Origin: Plectrocnemia conspersa
Lineage: Eukaryota; Arthropoda; Insecta; Trichoptera; Polycentropodidae
Direction of reading: 5' to 3'
Assembly: GCA_009617715.1 (NCBI GenBank)
Contig: VTFK01000074.1
Coordinates: forward strand, 1,178,001 to 1,242,000
Length of the DNA stretch: 64,000 nucleotides
Shown: piece by piece, positions 45,439 through 57,400 of the stretch
Layout: every line of letters starts with the position of its first letter
How positions within the stretch are numbered: position 1 is the first letter of the stretch
The notes under the pieces: generated by a model
The model's database searches: none
Seen by the model: the letters and a program-made list of their open reading frames with translations, nothing else
What the model was told of the DNA's origin: nothing
Translations under genes and position numbers: made by a program

Positions 45439-48400
45439 TTAATCGTCAGTAATGAGATTCGTTTGTAGGAACTGTTCAATAGAGTGATAAAAATGTTTTT
45501 TAACGCCAGTCAGTCCATGATCTTCATCAGGATAACTCTGTCATAAAAAAATAGATTAATTTATTACATAAAAATTATTGTTTTATACATAATTTACAAA
45601 ACATGGTTTACAGGTTGTAAATCAATAAATCGTTATATATTTTTCCACAAACGCTTTTTCTTGCAGTAATCACCACAGCACCATAAACTATTAATTGGAC
45701 TCTTTTCTTGTTACTTAACCAATAGAGGCAACTATTTTGAATCTTATATTGACAACACAATGTAACTAAATATTATTTTCAGTGTAGTAATTTTCATTTT
45801 CTTCAGAAGATATGAAATTTAACAATAAACATTGACTTACAAACTATATCATGGACTCTCATTCTTATGAAAATGAATGAAAATACTTTCAATAAATTGC
45901 TTATAAATTAATAACTAAATTATCTTCAACAAAAATCATATAATAATTACCAATTGTGTAAATAGTACATCATTTAATTGCAGCATTCTCGATAACATCA
46001 TGGATTGTTGAAAGTGTACATTATCATCCATTGTTCCATGAACCAACATAAACTTCTTAGTGCCAATAGCCAATGTCTGAAAATAAGAATCAATCAGATT
46101 ATATTATTCATTATACAGCAAAATATACTTATTGAAAATATAATAAATTCACATTTTTTATTGTGTTCAACTGAGATTTTTGATAGCCTAATAAATTGTC
46201 TTCGAGAATCGGCAAACCCATGTACCTCTCTGTGTACATTGAATCTAAAATGATAAATCAGATTTAAAGCCAAATAATAAGCAATCATAAAATTAGTGCT
46301 ATATTACCATAATATAACCAGTCAGTTACTGGAGCGACAGATATGGCACATTTGAAGGTGCCTTCTCCTCGTGCAAGAGCTAGAGCTGACGCATATCCTC
46401 CATAAGACCAGCCCCATATACAAGTACGATTGGCATCAATGTATTTTAAGTTCTGTTGTAAACGCCTATTGAAATAATATTAAGCTATTAAATAAACATT
46501 CTTAACTAGTAAATCAGTCTTTTTGAGATTTTTATAAGTAAAAAATAATGTGAACAATGAATCACACTTTTGACGTGAAGTAATCTCTATGTTTAAAAAG
46601 AAGTGCAGATGCTTATTCATTACTGAGTAGCGGCACCCACTTTCTAAGATTAAATATATTTCCTGTTACCTAAAGATGAATTTAATCTTTTTTTAAATCT
46701 GAACAACTATGTTGTCAAATTCAAAAAGATATTCAAAACACGATACATACTCTATACTTCTATGCTAATCTCTAAATCTTTGAAACCAATTTTTAGCAAT
46801 CGTAGCTCAACTGAATGTCGTTATATGCAGGCTTGCCGAGAGCGGAATAATTCCCGGGGCCCATTCTCCTTGAGGGGCTTGACTCTGGACAAAAATTATA
46901 GCAATAATATATGTATAAAAAAAGAAAAACCGACCTCAAATAATGAATCTGAACTAAGCTACAGCTGTTTGAGATGTATGTACTGATGTATTTCAGGTAT
47001 AAATTCTTTCAGTCCTTTTATACATACAAGAAATAAAAGGAACGGAACATTGCCTTCAAAAGTACCCACTTTCCAGGTAGTACTTTCACAAAAAACATTA
47101 TTATTCTAAGGGACAGATTGCAGTTTTTAATGCGGCTACGTTTGTGTTAAAATTTGTTTGCGAATTATTGTTGACTTCATTGCTTTTTGAACGTTTAAAA
47201 AATATTAGACATGAGAGGAAATATTCAACAAATGTAAATTAGTAGCAGTAAATTAAGGTATTTGATCTGAAATTTCAGATCATATATCTAAGGAAGAAGC
47301 AAAGAAATAACGAAAAATCAACATCAGCACCAGCAAAATTATATAAATGTAATGTATAGATTGTACTATCAGTAATTTGACAACTGAATTTAATGCAGCA
47401 AAATAAATAAATAATACATTATGTTCCATGTGATTATTCCTAAAAGAAAATCTAGAAAAAGTAGTCTCAAATCTATCCCGAAAATATTTTTTAAAATATG
47501 TCATTTCAGTAAAATCATATCAGAATACATTTTCACCAGTAGATATATATTTTTTCCAGTAAAAATATAAATTATCTTTCAGGTGCTAGTAAAATTATAT
47601 GATTTCAACTTTTCTATATGTGTAGTTACATACTTATCATTATTTATTTACATCTGATGTATTAATGTTGCAGTGAATGTTTATTTTTTGGTAAAGTTAT
47701 ATTTTCACTAGTAAAGTCACCAGTAGATCCATATTTCTACTAGCGAATATATAATTTAACTGATAGATGCTAATATGCTGTTCTAAAATGTCTATGAAGC
47801 TAAATTTGACAGTTGTGAAACGTCCATTTGCTGTTCAAACCCAAATCTAACCTAATGAAAGTTCTAAAATTATAGTTTTAGAACTTTTATTAGATCAAGA
47901 CCAAAATACAAACTAAGCCAACTCATCTATCAGGGGGAAATAAGTAAAAGAATAAGTACAGACAGACATTGCATCTTGCATTTCGATATTACACTATGTT
48001 TTAAAAATATGATCGCTATCCTTATCGATATTGGTATGCACCTCTAATATAAGAGAGCTGATCAAAGTATTTTCAAACCGAATTTTGGTCAATAGGAGAG
48101 CGCAAAAACAATTATCACTTCTCATAAGGCAAAAATTCACGTCAAAAGCACTAAAATTCGGAACGTTCGGAAACGAGCAGATGTTAAAAAATATAAAAAA
48201 TACCATTTTTGTCATGAGGCCCGGAATCATTGTTTTCAACATTCGAAAAAATAATGCCAGTTAGCATGTTTATTTTTAAATTATCGTTAGTTATTGCCTT
48301 AAAATTACGTCGAAATTTATTGCCAACAAATTTTAATGCAACAATTATATGTGATCCCGACAATACCAACATTTAAAGGCAAGAATGTGTTTATTTCCAA

Positions 48401-51400
48401 ATTCAAAATTCGCCATAACATTTAATAAGTGAAAATGATAGTTGCTGAATATGATAAAAGTTAACTTAATGAATGTTTCTATCTTAGTCAAAATTAAGTT
48501 AGTGTCACAAGAGGAACAACAAAAATGTATGTACAATGTGTTAGTGGATCAAATAATCTATTAAAAAATATTATTCTAAGCATATGCAAGGTTTAAATAC
48601 TCGCGAATGTATGAACTGATAACCAATAATATCAACATCAGCTTAAAATTATTCAATCTACATACTAACCTTGTAACGTTTATTTGATCGTCGATTTCAA
48701 CGCTGCCCAACTGTCTGTAACCCGCAAACAAATTATTGTTTCCTTTCAAGCTTGATCCTCTACCGTCTATGAGAGCAATTATTATATTATATCTAGTCAC
48801 TAAAGATGCACCCCAATCTAAACTCCATTTTTCCAGTACTTGTGCTGAATCAGGACCAGCATACCTATCGTTCAACAATTCATTATTGCGATCATTTTTT
48901 ATGGATTATAGTATCAAATTTTATTAGCTTACACATTGACAAGCATAGGATATTTCAGATTTCCTGAGAGGTCTGCGTTCATCGGAGTCATGAGTAAAAC
49001 TTGAGCTGGAGGCAACGGTTTCGGTGCCACTTGAACCGTCATTCTTTTTATGACTGGTAAACTAATATCTTTTAATTGTTCGGTTATCTGTTCATTCAAG
49101 TCCCAATTTAATAGTTTCTCTCCGTTCTAAAATAAATTTAAAAATAGTTTTATGGTTGTATAATATAACAAAAATCTTGATTATCTCGCTTAGTGTAATT
49201 TCAAACGTGCTGGATGAATTCACCCGGCACCGGGCCGGCGCCGTTTTTAAACCCTTCACACGTGGCCGGTCTCTGGCCGGTTTCTTCCCAACCAAAAGTA
49301 AGTACTAGCCCATACAACATCATCCTCACTACACGGCGCCGGCCCGGTGTCAGGCGAATCCATCCGGCACGTGTGAAGCTACACTATTATTTAAAATGCA
49401 ATAAACAAATGATAATAAAAAACCTTTGTATATAAATATATTTCTGGTATTTGGGGTCCCATACAAGAGACGCTTAGATAAGATCCATCTTTGCTCATTG
49501 ACACTTCATTATATAAACATTCACTTCCGGAGGAATGTTTGATTTTGCACGTAAAGCAATCTATTTGTCCATCCAAGGTTGCAGTGTACAAATGTTGATA
49601 GGCAGAATCATTGACACTCGTAGCCATAAACCATCTGTAAGCATTATGAATTATAAATTATATTACCAAATATTATAAAATACAAACAAAGTAATTTTTA
49701 CATTTTCTGCAAGCTTTCATCATAATACACCAATTCGATAACGTTATTTTTACTATTGGTGATAAACTCTGTATCCCAAAGATCTTCGTTGGTTTCTTTG
49801 AATAAAACAATCTGTCTCCAAGAATCATTATCGATTGCCTGAAATATATAATAATTTTTTTTAATTTAAAAAGTAAAAACATGTTTATTTCTATGATCCT
49901 TTTATTTTTTAGTGATTTGTCTTTGTGCTACAAACTGCTTCAATTCATTGTCTTTTATAATGACAATAAATAAACTAAAAGACAGTCGCTGAAGGTGTCA
50001 GAAATTTCCTTGTAAAATGAATGCTTTTCTAATTTTACATCACAATGTCATGAGAACAGCTATATGTGATGGCAAATGAAAGTAATTAAACAAAATACAT
50101 ACCTATGGTCAAACGTTAAAGAATACAATATAATTGGAAACTTAAAATACGTCATTTCAGTGAAATCATAACAAAATACATATTCACTAGTGATTTTTTT
50201 TTACTTTTATTTTTTTTAATTAAAAATTTATTTTAACTAGTGAAAATATAATTTATCTAACTGGTGCTAGTAAAATTATATGACTTCAACTTTTCCATAT
50301 GTAGTAATATATACATTTACATAATTAACATTATTTATTTACATGTGATGTATAAATGTTACAGTGAATGTGTATTTTTACTAGTGAAGTTCAAATACAT
50401 TTTTACTAGTAGATACATATTTTTAACTGTATATGAGAGACAGGTAGTATATTGACGGTTTGCGAGAAAAGTTTTAGGTATAGAGATATCGAATGAATTG
50501 CCTAAGACACTTATTCTGATTTATTAGAAACATGGCCAACATAATTGTTTTGGCCAACGGCTGAGGCGAATCAGCAGCGCCTCTTGCGCCAGAAATATCG
50601 TCCGATAGTCATAGCGACTGGTCCTGGAACGGCAAACCTATTAAATGGTATTTTTTGTAATTTAAAAGTAGGCCATTTAAAGGTTGACATTGATCTTTCA
50701 CTGGTTCTTCGAAGCACCATTAAAATGGCCAGATAGCCAAGAAAACCGCTAACCTTTCCTCGAGAAAAGAAGTTTAAACGACACTATTAAACTAGAAATC
50801 AAGTTCACGCAATCCGCTCGGTAGACCGCGGCTATGCTGAGAGACTGAAATTACTTTTAAAGTTATTGTATCCTCACAATCTCACCTTTGGTAATATTGC
50901 AAAAGAAGCGTTGCCTTTAGAGTTGAAGATCAAGGGACGCAGCATATCGACCCACCCGTGCTTCTCTTTATAACTGTATATCTGGAATATTAAATTAAAA
51001 TTTAAGAATAAAATTGCGTTTTAAAATTGTTATCAATAATTTATAACTTACTTCTTTACATATCTCATCGCACATAGTAATGATAAATTCATTTTGTATT
51101 CTATTTGTCCAAATCACGGCTACTCCTGAGCTGTTAGCGAATGATACTGACGCCAAAATGGGCCTGTAAGGCAAATTGAAATCATGATTAATAAAAAACG
51201 GATAAATGATTATATGTGAGACATCCTTTTTATTGTTTAATAAATATATATGTTAACTAAAATCTAATGAATATCCAATTATCTTAAAAACAATCATTAT
51301 AGAGTTATATGTAGATACATTACTTCAAATTCAGAATTGTCAATGAAAATTTTGTATTAAACTCAGATAATGCTGGCCGGCCATTTCTTCATGTAGTTTA

Positions 51401-54400
51401 ATTATTTTCATGACACCACTGGTTGTTATCTCGATTGTTTTCATTTTAGTTTTAGCAATATGCGACAAGTTTAGTGAAATCAATATTTTTAAGACAAATA
51501 TATACAAATGTTACCATGACCAAAAGCAAATTTAAAAAAATCAATTAGGATTTTTTTATCATTTTCTATTAAATTTATATATCCATAAGATAAATATTTT
51601 TTTTTTAATTATTGCTGGAATTATTCATCATTTGATCATTAGCTCTCATTGACCCTCGAAAATATACTTATTTATTTGTATGTTTGTATAAAACCTTGAA
51701 TTTTATTTTTTGCTGGTTAGTGTTGAAGGTTTTAATTAATATCTGTTAAATCTTACTATCATAAATATTTCATGGATTTTAACCTTTTTAAATGAAAAAA
51801 TTATAAAAATGCATTTATCTCCATTGATTATTCAACACTATAATATTATTTTTTTATGAATGTAAATGTCTTATTAATGTTAATTACTTATTATGATATT
51901 CATGAAACATTGCCCTAAGCTGGCTTATTTTACAATACTTACAGATCCAACTTATCAGGAATTTCTAATTCAGTAGTCGTCGAAACTGAATCGGTGAGTG
52001 CAACTTTGAACAATGAAATTTCTGGATTTTCGGTGCCTACCTAGTACAAGAAAAGTGGATATATAATGATGAATCACTACAATTGAATTATATTAGGAAT
52101 AACATACCTTCGGATACTTCACGGAGAAAGCTTTAACGTATTGATATTCAATACTTCCAGGATTTCCATAATACGGTATCGTCATGGCTTTAGTGAGACT
52201 ATCATTAAATTTGGCATAGACGAGATGTGAGCCATCTCCGGAGAACCAAATTGCTCTATTTGATGTTAGAATTTCCTCTGAAATTATTTAATAACTTATA
52301 TTATCATGGATTTAATCTTTGCTTATTATTTTTCTGATGACTTAAGAAGTATTTTATAGAATAGATTATATTCAGAATCGTATGGATAGGTTTATTATCA
52401 TTTATATTAAATAATAATTTATTCTCATCTAAGTCTTTACATTACATATTTTGAACGATGGTTTTAAGCTCGACTAAATCAATTTTTTATTCTTAACTTT
52501 TTTTATTAATATATTTTTATATATATATACAAAATAATTTAATTATAAAGTGATAATCTTAACAAGGATATATATTTTTTAATTAATTAATGCTAATTTT
52601 ATATAGCCTCCTATAAAACTTTTCAATGTGTACAATACTAGCATTTAATTTATATTTTTATTTAAATAACTTATTTTTTTATATTTATTGTAGATTGATG
52701 TTTGACTGTTGATAAAACATATGTAATTACAAAATATATATTTCTTTATATAACAAACCTTCATAAACCCAATCTGGCACTCCATTATACACAACTCCAG
52801 GTAATCCATCGAACGTCAACTGTTGATATACTGCTATTGCTGATGACTTGTAATATATATTGTTGTTTTTGACATATATAAGAGAATTGTTTTGGGGTCC
52901 CCAAATCACTAATTCCAAATACGCATCTTTATCAGTATGAACATTGACATGTTCAGACGTCTCTATGTCTATAATCATATACATGGCCGAATAGCTATGC
53001 CTGTAATGCTAAATATAAATTAATAATAAATTAATTAACACATCATAATAGTATTAAATACACGTTCCATATAAAAAAAAACCAACCTTTCTATAATTAT
53101 AAGCAAACAATAAAAACTTTTGATCGGCTGATATTTGATGGTCGAACGAGATTTGTGAGAGCTATTAAAAAAATTAAAAACGCATTAGATTACTATGTAG
53201 TTAAAAATTAACTATCCTAATGATTTACTTACAGGATTATTTTTGCCTATCAAAACAATGTGCCTTTTATTTTTCGCGTCATATAACTTCAGGTCATTGT
53301 CTTCGCTTAAGTAAAGCAATTGATCATCTGTAAATAAATCGTAATTATAGATAATATAACAAGTAATATATTATAATAAGTTAAGCTAAACCCATACCAG
53401 ATATCCACGTAGCATTGAACCTATTCGGTTGTAATGTGCCGTTCAATACACTTTTGAGAGGAATCGGAGTTGGCCGTTCATTATTTTCTTCGTCGCTTGT
53501 ACCCGATAGTAAAACGATTGCAGCCGCAACCAAGATGATGATAATGAAGAAAAGTGTGATAGCTCCCAACCAAACTTTCCATTTCTTACGCTTTGACTTC
53601 TCCATGAGTTCCTGAAACATTGAAATAATTATTAGCATAGGACAATGGTTGGCAAACTGATGAAATTATTTAAGGACCCTTAACATTAAAAAATATTTTA
53701 GCACTTTACGAGTTATAATTTTTTTTAGTTTTATTGTCAGGACCATTTACATTTGTTGTGACGAAATTAGTCACTAAAGACTCACACTCACTTAAGCATT
53801 TGCATCATCAACAAAAAGATTTTCTTAAAAACCATGGATAAAGTGGGTATCAAATGCAAAATAATGCAGTTCGAACAAATACCAAACATCCTTGAATTAG
53901 ACATTCCATATAATGACTGTCAACAAGCCTAGTAAAATGTGAATTAGACAATAAAAAAGAGTCTGATTCTACCCCAAATCATTGACATTAGTTAGATGAT
54001 CACGGACCACAAGGAACATTTAACTTCTCTCATTTCCTCAATGGTATAAAGGCATTTCCCCCTCTCTCCTTAATTTGGTCAGAAAAATGCATTTCATTTG
54101 ATGAAATACTATTTATCTTAATTAAAATGAAATATTAAAAAAAAGACTACTGGATGGCCAACTTTTGCCCCCCCCCCTTATAAAATGAATGACGTATGAA
54201 ATGACATCCCTGCTTATAAACCAAAAATTCTCGGATTATAAACAGTCTCGAATCTATCCCGAAAATATATTTTTTTAATATGTCATTTCAGTAAAATCAA
54301 ATCAGAATTCATTTTCACCAGTCGATATATATTTTCACTAGTGAAAGTGAGTTTTTTTGCGTAGAAATATATACATTTACATACTTATCATTATTTATTT

Positions 54401-57400
54401 ACATTCAATGTATAAATGTTACAGTTAATGTGTATTTTTCAGTTAAGTTATTTTTTCACTAGTGAAGTCCAAATACATTTTCACCAGTAGATATAAACTT
54501 CTACTAGCGAAAATATAATTTAACTGATAGGCATAGATTTGACACTCAATTTGACAGTTGCGAAACGTTCATTTGCTGTTCAAACCCAAACCTAACCTAA
54601 TGATCTAAAAATAAATATATTTATAATAAACAAACTTCATTAGGTCAAGTCTAAAATACAAACTAAGCCAACTCATCTCTCAGGAAGAAATAAGCGGAGA
54701 AATAAATACAGATAGACGTCACATCTCGCATATTGCTACATAAATTTGTCTGCATTTCGATATTGCACTATGTTTTAAAAATATGATAGCTATCCTTACT
54801 GATATTACTAGCAACTTATAATATATGAGTGCTTGTCAAAGTATATTCAAACCGAATTTTGGTCAATAAGAGGGCGCAAAAACAATTATCACTTCTCAGA
54901 AGTCAAAAATTCACGTCAAAAGCAGAAAAATCGTGTCTGCGACGGTGCTACGATTGTTATGAACGCTCATCAATTAATTCGTTATTAATATTTTTGCGTG
55001 TTTGAATGACGCGCGTTATTAACCAGCGTAGCGAGATATTTTACCATTCATAAAAAAAAATTGTGAATATATAAAAAATGTTTTAACAAAGACCCGCTAG
55101 ATAATAACATGAACAAATGTTTAATTAAACAAAACATTTCAGAACCCCGTTAATTAATACAATATAACAGCTCTTTAAACCATTTTTTCATAAGCTTCGA
55201 AACACACGTCTATAAAAAGAATAATGGTCTCGCATTGAATAATCATTGTTGTACGTAACATTTGTAATTATCGAACGGTCGCCCAGAACTAGGTACCTAA
55301 TAAATTACGCGTTTATTAATAGATGGATCGGAAGCGAAGCTAAACAATATTGCGATTGGTTATAGCTTGGCATTATAACTAATATAAAAATAAGATACTT
55401 CACAGATCACTTTCGCACTTATAGCACGACCTCACTCTCGGTGAGCACACACTCAACTCAGCTCAGCTCAGCTCACACTCAACGAGGAACTAAGAAGGTA
55501 TAAATTATATATGTACATAAACAAATAAACATATATATGTGCACTAAGTTGGCTATCACACAGCTCGTTCAGATAAAAAGTCACATATTTCAGTCACTCA
55601 TGCCGAAAAAATATTTAAAAATGACTTATATTTGTGGAATAGTATCAATCTTTTATTTCTGCATTTATTAAGAATATTTTAATTTACACTATATAAAATG
55701 ATTTCAATGATAAATAAGTAGAAGCAAATAATGCATTCAATTAATAATGCAAAGCTGCACTGCTGAATCTGTAACGTCTGGTCATCATAACTTAAAGCAA
55801 CTCTGATTGGTATAAACACGCCCTTTTTCTATGTTATTTAATTTACATTTAAAAATTTGTTATTGCTTTTTTTGATTGACATACAATCACAACCGGATTA
55901 ATCCAAACGCGTGAGTAGTGATAGCCATTCACAACTCGTGACGTATTTGATTCATTTTTCCTCGAGATAAATGTACGTAGTCCTATTGACCCGAATGACG
56001 TCGAATCGAAATTGAATCGCAATTTTTTTTTATGCGATTCGAAATTGAACTCTCGCCCTCGAGTTCTAAAAGTGCAGGGCCTTTTAACACTCCCATTTTC
56101 ATTTACACAATGAAAAAATATGACCTGCCATTGTCAATTTCGATCGTTTGTTCCCAACAATCGGTGTGCTTTGTATTTGATGAACATTGAAACACTATTG
56201 AATGTTCTGTGAGAGGCTAGAATGGGTGATTCCTAGGACCAGATAACTGAGAGAACTGAGTCCATAAAGATTAGTTACAATATAGTTACACATAAGTTTT
56301 TATAAATATTTTATTTAAGAAATATTAGGCGTTTTTATGTTGGCTTTGTGTAAATTTGAGTGATACAGCTTGATCTTAATAAATTAAATTAAAATTGAAA
56401 TTTTATTATTGATTACTATTTGTTAATGAAAGACTAAATATGTGCATACATGATGATATTCCTGACAAGATACATGCATTGATTATCTTTAATCGTAGAC
56501 AATATTCAATTGCATAAAACTAAAAACTGAAGTAAAATATCAGATAGATAGGTTAATACACTAAATCTCTAGTCATCACTTTAAAATTTAATACTCCGTT
56601 AATTTAAATCAATATCTAATATGTCCGTTCTATATATTAATATGTTTGGTTTAAATATAGTTTTATAAAAATAGTTTCGTTTACCACTAAAATAATTTAA
56701 AAAAAAACTGGTAAGATCTACAGACTATAGAATCCAAAATATAATACATCAATGTCTGTAAGAAGTTATTAACCATTTAATTAAGTATGTTTGAGGTCTA
56801 TAAATTTAAAATAAAATAAAATAAAAAATTATAATATTGTATCATAATCCATAGTATAAAATGTATCTAACCGATTACTGTTTTATGTCCTCAAACAATT
56901 TAAAGCGATTGAGTCATGAAAAGTATCAATAAACTACAATGTCTGTAATTAGAATAAATTGCTCTAAAATATATATCGCATTCAATAAGTATTGAAAAAC
57001 AATTTTACTGCATTAAAATATTTAAACGATCTACCTCGGTTAAATTATGCAAAAGAAAACATTATATTGGCGTTAAAATTAAAAGGGAAGGTAATAAAAA
57101 TTAAATAAGAAGCATTTTCATCAGGTAACTAGATTTAAAATCAAGGATCTTCAAATTCGAAATAAACGCCATTAGTATTGAGACACCATTTTCAATTATG
57201 TAATTACAAATATGTAGGTACAGATATGTTCCATATAATTTATAATATTCATACATTGGATTTCAATAAATATTAAAAACCTTTGCATTATACACTTTAA
57301 TAACAGCTTTTAATAATTTTAAAATTTAAGTTGGCATTTTGAGATCACTAAATCATACCAGCATATAAAGACGATCAAAAAAGTTTTGTTAAAACGAAAT

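Larger units (their letters stand above)
46466..48669 (-). other. DPP4 intron of 2.2 kb swollen by repeats
   Basis: Neighbouring introns are under 80 bp, so nearly all of this intron is inserted DNA: a hAT-like relic (46820-47500) and a full copy of the ACTAGTGAA repeat family (about 47450-48165), both in antisense to the gene. It separates the exon with DGRGS from the exon with the catalytic Ser. Confidence 0.8.

Noticed and set aside
53643..54165. hAT-like element with ends CAATGGTTGGCAAACT and GGATGGCCAACTTTTG
   Set aside because: The two ends are not inverted relative to each other in the way required and no target duplication could be found.
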